Shown: positions 43,058 through 52,852 of the stretch, one piece after another
Position numbering within the stretch: the first letter of the stretch is position 1
Layout: the number at the start of each line of letters is the position of its first letter
Source of the DNA: Liolophura sinensis
Taxonomy: Eukaryota; Mollusca; Polyplacophora; Chitonida; Chitonidae
DNA: 64,000 nucleotides
NCBI RefSeq assembly: GCF_032854445.1
Contig: NC_088305.1
Coordinates: forward strand, 21,738,955-21,802,954
Reading direction: 5' to 3'
Translations under genes and position numbers: made by a program
Notes under the pieces: generated by a model
Told to the model about the DNA's origin: nothing
Database searches by the model: none
Seen by the model: the letters and a program-made list of their open reading frames with translations, nothing else

Positions 43058-44961
43058 TCAACACACAACCAGTCCATCAAACGAAAATGCAAACTTGATG
43101 TATCCACTTAAGCGCTTGTTGGACACCACCAGAGGGCTGGGCAGTATCCCCCTTATCTGACTGATGTTAACAGACGCCAAATCCTCGACATGCGGGTAAA
43201 TGAATGCATTGGCAACTTTTGACGATTTTCTGAGATAGGAAATGTCAAAGTTATTCTCTTCGTCCTTACGCGAAGTGATCTTTCCAATGTAATGGACATG
43301 GTTTTGAAATTCAACAAGAACAAAGTCATTTTGTTCTGGGTCTCTGTCCAGAGGCGCATCAACAAGGAGGGAACTGTTCTCTTCATCGGAGGCTTCCGAT
43401 TCATCGTGTTCTGTCATTTCGCCATCAGAGCTACTGCTACTGCTTTCCGCATTTTTAGCACCCTTCCGTTGCTGAAACAAGGAGATTTTCCTGGCTCTAA
43501 TGGATTTGCTCTTCATTTCTTCGATAGCTGATTTTTCAGGCGTATCTGTTGCTATCATGCATTTACCACGTTTTCGGCCTGTTTAACCTTTCCTCTCAGG
43601 GGTTTTTGGAAAGGGGGCAATGTCAGACGGACTTACAGGATTTGAGGTTTCCCCAGACTGACCAGGCGCAGCGTTCGAAACCGGAATAGGCGCCATATTT
43701 GGCGACTAGCCGCCCTTCTCCGATGGGTGTGGCCTATCCGTGACAGAGGACATCAAGAAATCTTCCTCCCCAAACAGATCGCGGTCAAATGGACAAATTC
43801 CTGTGCACCGGAATGCCGACTTTATGTTTGTTGGCGTTGCAGCTCTGTCCCATGCTGTTGCCACAAGAGGCGGTAAGTCGTAAATGGACAGAGTCTGGCC
43901 CGGGTGGCTGAGCATCCAGCTGTCGGCTGCTTGGTTGTAGAATGTTTTAAAGGGACCAAAAACACAGCCGCTGCGATCTAAGGGCTGTAGCTTATTCGAT
44001 GTGTGAGGCGGCAGGGTTAAGATAACGACGCCGTTTTCTTTGGCATAATTGAGACCATCAACAGACAGGTGTGAATCTTGGTTATCCAGAGTGAGGAGAA
44101 TTTTCTTGTCTTGAGTGGATCTGGTGTGTTGGACAAGATGTTTCAGCACTAGTAAGAAATTCTCACTTGTCATCCACCCTGACTTATGGACAAGACCAAG
44201 GGCACCAGCCGGAGCTCCAGACATCATGCGGGCAGCGTCCATGCGAACCCTGGGGAAGACGAAGGCTGGGGGTAGGGCATTTCCATTTGCGCAAATAATT
44301 CCCGCCACTGTCACAAGTTCTCCCCGTTCTCGAGATGTTGCTTGACCCACCCGATGAGCACCTTTATGAGCGATGACTTTTGGAACACGCTGCACTGTTG
44401 TGCACCCAGTCTCGTCCAGATTGAATATTTCTGATTCATTGAAATTGTAGCGTTGAATGACTTCCGCAAGTTTATCTTGAAACACCTTTAGGTTGTCCGG
44501 TTAAAACTTGTCATGCGCGCTAGGCTGGTCGCTTCAGGGCTACGGATACTAAGACTTTTGTTTCTGTGAAGAAAACCGGTTAACCAGTCTTTGCCAGCCA
44601 TTTTGTTTGTTGCCCAGGTTTCAGGTGTTCTGATGTCATTCTGTCTTGCGTATTCATAAGCTAGCCTGCGCAAGGCCTTGGGTGTTAAGCCGTAGTACAT
44701 GGCAGAGCATTTCAATAAATACTCCGTTAGTTGTTGTTCCATTTCCTGAGAAAACACCTGCCTGGTATTGAACTCGCCAACCTTGAACAGGAAACCTTTT
44801 CGAGCTTTGTCCACATAATCTTTCAACGTTGATTTTTTGATATTATGTAAATCTGCAGACTTTCGCAATGACAGATTGCCGTCAAGCACATCTTGTACAG
44901 CTCTCTCCATATCTACCGGCTTCACAACTCTCTTAGTTTTCCGTTTATACGTGCTAGGCAT
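43058..44961 (-). pseudogene. pogo B transposase, frameshifted
   Basis: From the ATG at 44961 (MPSTYKRKTKRVV) the frame encodes an HTH (LRKSADLHNIKKSTLKDYV) and a continuous N-terminal exon without the intron used by pogo A. The DDE_1 core has IFNLDETGCTTVQR, ILLTLDNQDSHLS and NKLQPLDRSGCVFGPF. The C-terminal part has an acidic Ser-rich patch and DFVLVEFQNHVHYIGKI. A one-base loss near 44487 and two stops (near 43708 and near 43585) disable it. The HTH and catalytic aspartates are intact. Loss of the intron relative to the other pogos separates it from pogo A and C. Confidence 0.8.
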
Positions 44962-45028
44962 CCTGAGAGGCGTCTTATAGAAATTCTGCAAAACAAAAAC
45001 ATGAGTTGTAGGGATGGTTCGGACGCAT

Positions 45029-45062
45029 GGGGAAGATTCGGACAGCTGTCCGAAGTATCCCC
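45029..45062. promoter_or_regulatory. 34-bp palindrome upstream of the pogo B transposase
   Basis: Arms GGGGAAGATTCGGACA and TGTCCGAAGTATCCCC meet around GC. Each arm reproduces the inner module of this element's own TIR (GGGGATGGTTCGGACA). It lies 68 bp upstream of the ATG. Confidence 0.6.
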
Positions 45063-45431
45063 GCATGTTATTGAAGGAATAAAAATGGTCGAGTGGGAAA
45101 TTTCCGCAGGACAGGGATACAGTTCTACACCTAAATCATGTCGCATGGGCACAGCTTTCAGGGGGTATGGTAGGTTTGTTGAACATCTAAACTTAACCCG
45201 TGCATACAGTTACAACGCACCGACGAAAATATACATCAGAAACGGGGAAAAATTAAAGTTTCCATACCTGTAGAAGTCGAAGGCCTGTCAAAACTCCCCA
45301 TGTGACTGTTGTTGTTGTTTTAACACTTGGAAACTATCTAACCAATCATAGATGTCGTGACAAGCATTGTTTGGCAAAAATGTGCAGTGTCCGAACTATC
45401 CCGCTGTACGAACCATCCCCGCTCTCCCCTA

Positions 45432-46703
45432 CAGGGAGGTTGTTGGCTGTCATCAAATACTCCACGTACATCTGGGCGAATGCCGGGTTCGATTTGTTGA
45501 TCGGCGGCTCATTTAAAAACTGCCGCAGTTGGTCTTTTACACTCTTCTCCACAGCCCACGGGAGGGAGGCTGCCTTATGGGCCTGGCGCATGAACTTGAC
45601 CAACACAGCTCCCTCTTTCAGGTAACGCATACGGGCCTCGTCCACGATACTAAGGCCAGCTCTCGGTTCTCCAGCAAGGGAGGTCGGGGAGGAGATGGAT
45701 CACTCGTGGTGTTGGTGGGTTGTTGACCGCACACTTCGCGCTGTAACTTGAGGAGGTGGGGTTGGAGAGCTACATCGTAAGCTTGCCACAGCAAGGCTGT
45801 TAGCGCCGTCTCAAGCTAAACGGCTCCGCCTTTTCCACCGGCACGTTGGGGATGCTGGGGGCGGTAGTAGTAGCAACAGTCTCATCATCAGCAGTCGCAG
45901 CAGCAGTCACAGGAGCACTCACAGCAGCACTCACCTCTCCATTCTTCCCCTCCTCCTCTGTCTCCATCTCCATCCCCGGCTCTTGGTGCTCTTGGATGTC
46001 GTCGTTTTTTCCAGCCTCTACCACCACCAGCAACAAGGCGTCGATGTCGGGGATGGCCTGGACCAGTTTTTGCCAGTAAGTCCGGTACTTGAGCGTGATA
46101 CCCTCACTCGTCGGGTAGAGTGGACCGTTCGGACGGTAGGCTCGCCATTTCTTCACATAAACATACAGGACACCCTCCGAGTTCGTCAGCGTGGACAGAA
46201 AGTACCCGTTGGATAACTGCTTCCGCACTGGTAGATCTACCCGCCTCAGGTAGATCAGCAGCCAGGGTCTTGAGCCGAGTCCACCCCTCCCCGTCAAGCC
46301 TGACGCGTTTGGGTGGAGCGTTCGGGTCTGTAGGTGATTGGCAAATCTCAATCGTCTCGTCTCTACACACCCCCTCCCACAGTCAGGAGGCGAGTTGTAA
46401 TTTGGCAAGAACCTCGCTGGGTAATGCCAGGCACACCTTCTCGGGAGGTTGTTGCTGCTCGGCAGTGGTGGATAGCTGGGCAGGTGCAGAAGCTGAGCGT
46501 TTCTTCCTGATGGCAGCATGCAGGGGGTTCATGGTCGTAGAGCGTTTCATCTCGGCAGGCAGGTAGCAGTCTCTCTCTCTTCTCTCTCGGCAGATAGGTC
46601 GGGTCGTCAGCAGGCTGGCAGGCAGGTAGGGCGTCATGTAAGTCTGAGGATGCTGGTTGTCGTCTTCACCGGCTTTTATCCTATCCACGCGGAACTCAAC
46701 CAC
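45432..46703 (-). pseudogene. Polinton 1 region with tandem PC4-like segments (fossil)
   Basis: The minus strand holds a basic start (MKRSTTMNPLHAAIRKKRS), then two segments that look like PC4/p15-type single-strand DNA-binding folds: a first near 46250-46360 (TIEICQSPTDPN) and a second near 46050-46190 (LYVYVKKWRAYRPNGPLYPT). A Ser/Ala/Thr-rich linker and a helical region (VKFMRQAHKAASLPWAVEKS) follow. The pair of segments parallels the protein at 49836-50156, which is the main reason to call this a Polinton piece. It is broken, by about three or more breaks. The PC4 assignment is by pattern only. Confidence 0.45.
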
Positions 46704-47055
46704 ACGCTGATTGGTTCATTTTTTCTTACATAACCCCTTCTCGCGCGCTGATGGGTCCGTTTTGGGGGCGATCCATTGGTCCGTTTTGGGGGCAAATCCC
46801 GCTCACGAATGGGGCCGTTTTTGGCAACAAAGAGCTGTGCCACTCAACTTTACAAGCCGACGTTTTGGCTCCGTTTTTTTTCACTCCCACTGCCCCTAGT
46901 CCCCCTATACTATACTCTACTATAATATACTCTAGTATACACACCCCCATGGAACAAACCCGCTACAGGTACCTGTAGCACATGTGGCATGGTCTAAATG
47001 GTCCAGAGCTGTGACGTCATTCCCGGGGTACAGGCAACTCCTCAAAAATGACTCC
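46704..47055. other. Polinton 1 upstream and terminus-like region
   Basis: No gene is seen. There are repeated CCGTTTTGGGGGC units near 46760-46800 and alternating TATACTA/TATAGTA repeats at 46905-46945. These fit the regulatory and terminal region of the Polinton fragment. The sequence changes character at about 46950, before the truncated piggyBac. Confidence 0.35.
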
Positions 47056-48470
47056 TCAAAACGGAACCAAACGCGCATACTCTACTACTTGCCCTTTACC
47101 GAGTGGTCTCATCAGATACTCGAAAACTTTATCAGCCTGACCAGTACGAGCATCTACATTTGGATCATACAAAGTCTCCTTTCCAAAATACACAAGGAGA
47201 TTGTAGACATACCAAAGTGCTGTCACACAAGCTAAAGGTTTTGATATGATTTTCCAGGGCTTTGACGCATTGTACTGTTTATACTTCCATCGTCCTTTCC
47301 AACCAATAACCATCTCATCAAATGACGTATTCTCGAACGGGTAGAATGCAGCCTGGAATTTTTCGAGAAGATTATTCAAGAACGGCTCTATCTTTTCCTT
47401 CGACACAGTCAACATTTGATGCGTGTAACATTGTGTGATATATGGCTTCGAATATCTCTCTCCCTATTATTTTATGGTACCAAGGAGTATAGTCAGGGGA
47501 GAATTGCGACCAATAATCCCTTATTTCGGGTCGTTTATCGAGACCCATAGCTATCAAAATAGCGAGTGTTTTGTACAGTTCATGTCGATCGATTGGCTTC
47601 CATAACCGGTACACAGACCTGCGGCGTGGTGGGGTATTTAGTTCTATCTTGTGTTTAGCATGGTCGTTTATCATATCGATCAAATTATCCAAAACATCAG
47701 GCGATAACAGTTCAAATAAACAGTCTAGTTCTTTTGATTTGTCATCCAGCTCAGCTATGACACCTGGGTGTTTAGCTGGCTCAAACGGAAATGCTAATCC
47801 AGGGGCATCATTTTGATCAGTACTAACATCACTCCAGTTCATTCTATTATCAGGAATGTTAGCACGATCTACAGGGTAAGGCCTACGCTGAGATCTGCCC
47901 CTACCTCGTACCGTTACCCTGGCAGTTTTGCGAGCTGGCTCATGGCGATTGTCAGTCATCACTACTGTGTTTATTTTTGGGTTGCCTGGCGTTTGGCACT
48001 GCAACTGTGGCATCCAGTCAGGGTTTATACCATTATCGTCATTCCATATAGGCCCGACATTTTGTTGAGCTCTACCTTGACCTACGACGGGCACGACCAC
48101 GGGTTTGACCCCGCCCCCTTCCCCTGCCACCACGTACCCTACCAGTACCATGTCTACCCCTGACACCAGCATAAAGGCCCTGGTCTGAGTTAGTATCACT
48201 GTCAGAATCTGCTCTATCGGCGTTGATTTGTTCATTATTTGAGTCCTTACCTGACGTGCCAGTGACAGAATGAGCTCTTGGTTCATTGTCACTTCCACCA
48301 CTATCGGTATCGGACATGTCATCTTCACTGTTTTTTGCATGTTGTAGTTGTACCTCGGCAAAATCACGAATTTCGATGTCAGAATTATACTCACTAAATG
48401 TGTCATTTTCGTTGTCGAAGTCATCATCTCCTGAAGTGTAAACCTCGCCGCCATTATCAGCTGACCATGA
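47056..48470 (-). pseudogene. piggyBac element 4 transposase fragment
   Basis: The first part (48470-48072) is acidic (DDDFDNENDTFSEYNSD), then Gly/Arg-rich (GRHGTGRVRGGRGRGRGQ). The family domain follows in another frame: RLWKPIDRHELYKTLAI, MGLDKRPEIRDYWSQF and REIFEAIYHTMLHASN near 47410-47600. A third frame has FENTSFDEMVIGWKGRWKYK near 47290-47340, with the first catalytic Asp. Second and third aspartates are missing. Frame changes lie near 48080 and near 47415. A ...TTTTCATGGTCAG acceptor near 48471 suggests an upstream exon that I could not place. Confidence 0.75.
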
Positions 48471-48727
48471 AAACAAAAACAAAATTCCACGTCGAACTCG
48501 GTATAACTAGCTATCAAGATGGCTGCCTACCAACATACTGTAAATGGAAAATGTCTTACCCAGGATCACGTGACTCTCGCCGTTGATGTTAAAAATAACC
48601 TAATCGCCGGGATTCTCCCTTTTACGCGTCATATGACAGGTGTGATACTCGCTCGACTGGAGTCGAGCCTCGGCCGTGAGACGAGTTTTTCGTGGCTCGA
48701 CTGCATTCGAGCGTAGGTCTCAAAGAG
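47056..48727 (-). mobile_element. piggyBac element 4, truncated on the left
   Basis: The right end is GCGTAGGTCTCAAAGAG at 48727 followed by TTAA at 48728-48731. GACTCGAG-type palindromic repeats (near 48645-48715) lie just inside. The coding region is minus and stops at about 47056 before the second catalytic Asp; the left end is missing. The TTAA lies in an old LINE ORF1 fragment that continues at 48732. Confidence 0.75.
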
Positions 48728-48731
48728 TTAA

Positions 48732-49339
48732 GGGCTTCCTCTCAACCGACTTCGTCGAGTACTGATAAGAAGAGGAAGGTTGAGGTTTTATCGGACGCAC
48801 CTGACAATAGACCGGACCATTAGCTAGCTTTCATTGTACTCTCAACGAAGAGTGAACACCGACCAGCCTGTAAAATTCATCCTTTCGTTTTGAAAAGGGC
48901 TCTTGAGGGCACAGCTGGGACTTCAAAAAATTACGATCTGGGGACATTCTGATCGAATGTTTCCGGAAACAACAATCGCTAAATTTACTTTTCCTGAAGA
49001 AAATTACTGATATACCTGTATATACGTCCTCTCACAATTCACTGAACAGCTGTCGAGGAATAATACGTGACCCGGATCAGGATATAATAGACTTATCGGA
49101 AGAAGAAATCTGTAGAGAACTAAATTCACAAGGTGTTACCAGAGTTAAACGCTTCACCACGAAGAAAGCGGGTACCATCCTAAAATTAAACACGTATCTT
49201 TTGACCTTTTAATAGTACCTCTCTTCCGTCCCATATCTACATTGGCCCGTATAGGGTTAATGTAGACTTCAATATTCCCAATCCAACACGTTGTTTTACT
49301 TGTCAAAAGTTCGGTCACGGCAAAAGCCAATGTAAAAAT
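48732..49339 (+). pseudogene. Degraded LINE ORF1 fragment
   Basis: The plus strand shows, through several frame changes and stops, LNSCRGIIRDPDQDIIDLSE, VTRVKRFTTKKAGT, PSHIYIGPYRV and NPTRCFTCQKFGHGKSQC. These align with ORF1 of the LINE at 5772-7106 (CCHGIIRDRDQDLFELTE, VKRFVIKRDG, NPTRCFSCQRFGHGRSQC) but at much lower identity, so it is an older or different subfamily. It is bounded by piggyBac 4 on the left and by a DUF7869-type transposon terminus at 49340. Confidence 0.75.
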
Positions 49340-49480
49340 CGCTACCTCAGTGCAGAAAGGTTCTAAGTGTAAAACAGACAAAATGAGGAAATTGAATTTT
49401 AATGTTTGGGCCCACCAAAGAAATACAAATTATTCAATATCAAAAACGTTTGTAACATCGATGTACATAGATTATAGACC
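49340..49480 (-). mobile_element. Left end of a second DUF7869-type transposon
   Basis: CGCTACCTCAGTGCAGAAAG followed by GTTCTAAGTG matches the TIR at 12519. The next ~100 bases align loosely with 12545-12620 (TTGAATTTTAATGTT, AAAGAAATACAAATTATT). No right end is found before the Polinton, so the copy is truncated or an internal-deletion derivative. It abuts the LINE fragment after AAAT at 49336-49339. Confidence 0.65.
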
Positions 49481-49654
49481 CAATTTCACACAACAGTAGT
49501 AGTAATAGGGCTACGCTAGAAGTCTTATGATTATGCAACGTATTACGCAATATATTACATAATTTATTACATAAAAACATGAAGCAAGGTTATGATCACG
49601 TGGTACATGCTAAGACCAATCGCAGACCTCTAATATGGAAACAGTCACGTGACA

Positions 49655-49675
49655 TTTTGCTATATAATTCGCGCC
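49655..49675 (+). promoter_or_regulatory. TATA-type promoter of Polinton 2 left gene
   Basis: GCTATATAATTCGCGCC about 170 bp upstream of the ATG at 49836 has a good TATA box. Between them lies a long ACAACAAC-rich leader (49717-49830). Confidence 0.4.
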
Positions 49676-49835
49676 AAAAATCATATCGGCATCCAGCCCC
49701 AACAGATCACAGCAGATGCACAACAACAACAACGCTTGCCTTTACAACGACAACGCCAGTCTTAACGACAACAACATCTGTTTCTACAACAACAACACTT
49801 GTCTTTACAACAACAACACCAGTTTTAGCGACATC

Positions 49836-50156
49836 ATGAATTACGAAGTCTATGGAGATCTCGTCGCTAGAGTCTTCCAGGAGAGGACAACTATTTACGT
49901 GGAGCTGAGCAAGAAGGGTGATACAGCTGGCAGGGAGAGTGTCAAAGCCATCACAATGACCCAGAGGACATGGGAACGTTTTATCTTTTACATGTCAACC
50001 ATTGACATGCACATTGAGTCTGGCAAACCCACTCCTCAACCTCTGTTGTTGGGGGAAGATATACACATGTCCTACGGTGACTACAAGGGGATGTCACTCG
50101 TCCATATAAGAAAGTGGGAGAGGAGTAGGAGGGGACTGCTGTGTCTATGGAGATGA
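49836..50156 (+). CDS. Polinton 2 PC4-like protein, N-terminal gene
   Basis: The ATG at 49836 (MNYEVYGDLVARVF) opens a ~106-residue frame. Two segments look like halves of PC4/p15 single-strand DNA-binding domains: TTIYVELSKKGDTAGRESVK with TQRTWERF, and SLVHIRKWERS near the end. Related segments occur in Polinton 1 (45432-46703) and at 51899-52285. PC4-like proteins bind single-stranded DNA and assist transcription, so a role in replication or late transcription is plausible, by inference only. Part of a broken element. Confidence 0.55.
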   Translation: MNYEVYGDLVARVFQERTTIYVELSKKGDTAGRESVKAITMTQRTWERFIFYMSTIDMHIESGKPTPQPLLLGEDIHMSYGDYKGMSLVHIRKWERSRRGLLCLWR

Positions 50157-50626
50157 ATGCAACCGTCCCGAATGCTCCGGCTAGGAAGAAAATAAAGAAA
50201 TGTGATACAGACAATGATGATGAGGACTCTTTCGTAAGTGGTGGGGGCCTTCGCAGCAAAAGATCCCAATTCTTGCGACAGACTGTAAATGGTGTATACA
50301 AGGATGCTGTTGTGAAAGCCATCCGTCTAAAGAGAGAGGAAGGCATTGATGACTTAGCGGCATTTGACGAACAGTTTCAAAATGCATTTGCCTCCCTGGA
50401 TGAAGATGCCCTCATCGAGGAGGTGAAATGTCTCCTCTACAAATCGGCGGATGTATACGTGCCTCCCGTATTCCTGATCAGTTATGAAGATAAAGTGTGG
50501 CGTGATTGTTATTTGAAGACGAGATGCTTCATGGACAATTTAAAGTCTGAAGTTATGAACATTTTGGTTACAGATGAAGGTGACATGAATGATCACTTCG
50601 AAGACGAAGGAATAGACTGTGCCTAA
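50147..50626 (+). CDS. Polinton 2 protein of unknown function
   Basis: A ~159-residue frame begins MEMNATVPNAPARKKIKKCD with a basic, nuclear-localisation-like stretch. A mostly helical acidic body follows (LRQTVNGVYKDAVVKAIRLK; FQNAFASLDEDALIEEVKCL). I recognise no domain. It lies between a PC4-like gene and the integrase, a position where Polintons carry poorly conserved accessory genes. The helical C-terminal part of the Polinton 1 region (45432-45645) may be its counterpart, but similarity is weak. Confidence 0.5.
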   Translation: MEMNATVPNAPARKKIKKCDTDNDDEDSFVSGGGLRSKRSQFLRQTVNGVYKDAVVKAIRLKREEGIDDLAAFDEQFQNAFASLDEDALIEEVKCLLYKSADVYVPPVFLISYEDKVWRDCYLKTRCFMDNLKSEVMNILVTDEGDMNDHFEDEGIDCA

Positions 50627-50768
50627 TGTTTATGTATGATTATTATCATGTGTTTATATTCCCAGAATACAGTTTTGAAAAAAAATGTACTCTCTGTTGT
50701 TTGTTATTTATACGATGTGTTTCACTAGTTCCCCACCATTCGTTCCGAAGTAAGCTGCAGAGATAGTC

Positions 50769-51857
50769 ATGGATCCGTCACGATCTGAGATTGATAAGAT
50801 CTTACAGAAACTGTATTATACCCCAGCCAGCCAATCATCATACGGTGGTGTACAGGCCTTGTACAGGGCAGTCAGGGAGAACGGGTATACCATCTCTAAT
50901 AAAGAAATCAAGGAGTGGTTAAAGACACAAGATGCGTATATATTGCATAAACCGCCTGCAAAGAGGTATAAGCGAAACAGAGTTAAGGTGGATAAGTTCG
51001 ACGACCAATGGCAAGCTGATTTGGTGGACATGAGTCATATGGCCAAATCTAACAGAGGGCATAAATATTTATTGACGTGTATAGATGTATTTTCGAAATT
51101 CAGCTGGGCTATTCCCATGAAAGATAAGACTGGTGGAACAATGGTGAAGGCATTCGGCAAAATACTTAAACAAGGCAGAAAGCCTGTGTATCTCCAAACT
51201 GATAGCGGATCTGAATTTTTTAACAGAAAATTTCAACAGTTTTTGAAATCCAATGAGGTTTACCACTTCAACACACACAATGAAACGCAGGCCAGTATTG
51301 TAGAGCGTTTCAATAGGACTTTAAAGTCTAAAATGTATAAATACTTCACAGTCAAGAATACTCAACGATATGTGGATGTCTTACCCGCCTTGATATCTAG
51401 CTATAACAAGTCATTTCATAGAAGTATTAAAATGGCTCCCGAACAAGTGAATAAACTTACAGAAAACATAGTACGCAAGAACTTGTATCCCGCCGAAAAG
51501 ACTAAATCCAAATTTAAATTTAATGTGGGTGATAGCGTTAGGGTAAGTAAGGTGAAAGCCATTTTCGATAAAGGCTATATACCATCGTGGACAGATGAAA
51601 TATTCATAATTCACAGTCGACATACCAGAATACCTCCTGTGTATAAGTTACGTGATTTAAACGGCGAAGTATTACGTGGTACCTTTTACGAACAAGAGCT
51701 ACAGCAAATTATTAAAAAGGATGATGAGTATTACAAAATAGAAAAAATCCTAGAAAGAAAACGCCGAGGGGGGAAAACCTATTATAAAGTCAAATGGAAA
51801 GGTTGGCCTTCCGCCTTCAATTCATATGTATCGAAAGAAATGTTGAAAACATTATAA
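50769..51857 (+). CDS. Polinton 2 integrase with chromodomain
   Basis: This is a 362-residue retroviral-type (rve) integrase. Acidic residues of the DDE triad are visible in DQWQADLVDM (~residue 83), VYLQTDSGSEF (~residue 144) and ASIVERFNRTLKSK (~residue 180). A C-terminal barrel (FNVGDSVRVSKVK) is followed by a chromodomain-like end (YYKIEKILERKRRGGKTYYK, then VKWKGWP). Polinton integrases insert the linear element with a 6-bp target duplication. The frame is open throughout and begins at the ATG of MDPSRSEIDKILQK. Confidence 0.9.
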   Translation: MDPSRSEIDKILQKLYYTPASQSSYGGVQALYRAVRENGYTISNKEIKEWLKTQDAYILHKPPAKRYKRNRVKVDKFDDQWQADLVDMSHMAKSNRGHKYLLTCIDVFSKFSWAIPMKDKTGGTMVKAFGKILKQGRKPVYLQTDSGSEFFNRKFQQFLKSNEVYHFNTHNETQASIVERFNRTLKSKMYKYFTVKNTQRYVDVLPALISSYNKSFHRSIKMAPEQVNKLTENIVRKNLYPAEKTKSKFKFNVGDSVRVSKVKAIFDKGYIPSWTDEIFIIHSRHTRIPPVYKLRDLNGEVLRGTFYEQELQQIIKKDDEYYKIEKILERKRRGGKTYYKVKWKGWPSAFNSYVSKEMLKTL

Positions 51858-51898
51858 AAAAAGTAATATACTATTAAACAGTCATTCGCACAGGCGGC

Positions 51899-52285
51899 AT
51901 GGCAGGTATCAACACAAACGTGGAAGCTAGGCATCGGTAAAAATACGCAGCTGGTGGCTTACTGATCAGTCTGTCATTGGTTATTGTCATAGCTACAACC
52001 ATAACGCTGAGTGTTAATCACACGTGTAGTTGTAGCAGTAAGTCGCCGCCACGAAATACTAGCTTAAAACCTTGTAACATAACTACGTGCGCTAAAGCTG
52101 TAGGTTTGCCCATTGGAAAGAATGTGAGAGTGACAGCTTGTATGTATAGAGATAGTCCACGTATTGACATCAGAAAGTTTGTGAACGACAGATCTACTAG
52201 GATAGGTATAGGACTGGGGATTGACCAATGGGTAGCTCTCAAAGAACACATGAGAATCATAGACAAGGGCTTGAAAATACACTAG
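51899..52285 (+). pseudogene. Polinton 2 PC4-like protein with N-terminal hydrophobic segment (fossil)
   Basis: A short N-terminal stretch is followed by a ~20-residue hydrophobic segment (LLISLSLVIVIATTITLSV), a Cys-containing linker and a PC4-like C-terminal domain (RIDIRKFVNDRSTRIGIGLG, then DQWVALKEHM). A membrane-linked PC4-like domain is odd for a DNA-binding fold, so the hydrophobic part may belong to a separate small gene. Part of a broken element. Confidence 0.5.
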
Positions 52286-52297
52286 TTGTTCTAGTCT

Positions 52298-52597
52298 CAT
52301 TTGACCGCTGAACTCACTCGCGACATGCTGGTGACCTTTCCTTTATTCTGCCAGTTATTTGTGAGGAGGGCTAGAAAACATGACTGGATGGCCATGGTGT
52401 CCGTGGTCACATCCCTTCAATCGTACAAGGCAATATTGAACGAGATGTTTAACGACGGTGTTGTCAATCACAGCAGATTAGTCGTACTATATGCGTATAC
52501 ACTGACTGTATGCAATAATTCATCGGATGAGGCGTGCGAACAGATCTGGAGATATTATATAAACCTGCAGAACGGTATTAAACCTATCAGTAGGTGA
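52298..52597 (+). CDS. Polinton 2 small helical protein with BH1-like segment
   Basis: About 95 residues, mostly helical. The segment NEMFNDGVVNHSRLVVLYAY near the middle resembles the BH1 region of Bcl-2 proteins (acidic/phenylalanine, then D-G-x-x-N-x-x-R-hydrophobic). Upstream there is a basic-hydrophobic helix (LFVRRARKHDWMAMV). No membrane anchor is seen. Bcl-2-like proteins carried by DNA viruses block apoptosis, but here the match is short and judged by eye. It lies directly before the ATPase remnant. Confidence 0.4.
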   Translation, partial: HLTAELTRDMLVTFPLFCQLFVRRARKHDWMAMVSVVTSLQSYKAILNEMFNDGVVNHSRLVVLYAYTLTVCNNSSDEACEQIWRYYINLQNGIKPISR

Positions 52598-52825
52598 TGA
52601 TGGACGTCACGTTAAGACATCCCTTTACATCTATCATATCTGGACCTAGTGGATGTGGAAAATCGGAATTCGTAAAGAGTGACGTCAACTTAATGACGGT
52701 GATCACTTTGATCTCGTAAAGAAAGGTAATATCAGGTTAGAAATGCGTTTCTCCGTACCATTGCCTAGTACCGTTAACGTTATAGTGTACGCCGAATTCG
52801 ATAACATAGTCCACATAGATTAAAG
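52598..52825 (+). pseudogene. Polinton 2 packaging ATPase and major capsid remnants (fossil)
   Basis: The first part has a Walker A motif (SIISGPSGCGKSEFVK) characteristic of the Polinton packaging ATPase. The second part (RLEMRFSVPLPSTVNVIVYA, then EFDNIVHID) matches the C-terminal end typical of Polinton major capsid proteins (F54H12.2-like). Only short pieces of each are left, so the morphogenesis block is broken. Confidence 0.6.
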
Positions 52826-52852
52826 TCGAAATGTGCTTTTTGACTATTCATT

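Larger units (their letters stand above)
39047..45429 (-). mobile_element. pogo element B, holding pogo C
   Basis: TIRs are GGGGAGAGCGGGGATGGTTC on the left and the same, inverted, at 45429. TA is duplicated at 39045-39046 and 45430-45431. Without pogo C it is about 2972 bp. The transposase (minus, 43058-44961) is followed on the left by pogo C inserted in the 3' region. A 34-bp palindrome at 45029-45062 (GGGGAAGATTCGGACA head to head) lies 68 bp upstream of the start codon. Confidence 0.88.
38973..46945 (-). mobile_element. Polinton fragment 1 (broken), holding pogo B and pogo C
   Basis: This is an old Polinton piece, recognised because its protein region (45432-46703) is related to one in the larger Polinton at 49836-50156. 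A repetitive terminus-like sequence lies near 46900-46945 (tandem TATACTA/TATAGTA units next to a C-rich tract), compatible with a Polinton inverted repeat. Pogo B inserted into it (TA at 39045-39046 and 45430-45431), and piggyBac 2 inserted at the TTAA at 38969. Integrase, polymerase, protease and capsid parts are not present. The piece is broken, with at least three breaks, and looks old. Confidence 0.45.

Noticed and set aside
45800-46519. A Gly/Arg/Cys-rich host protein in the 45800-46519 region
   Set aside because: Such readings come from low-complexity linker sequence in the wrong frame. The PC4-like segments in neighbouring frames fit the Polinton explanation better.
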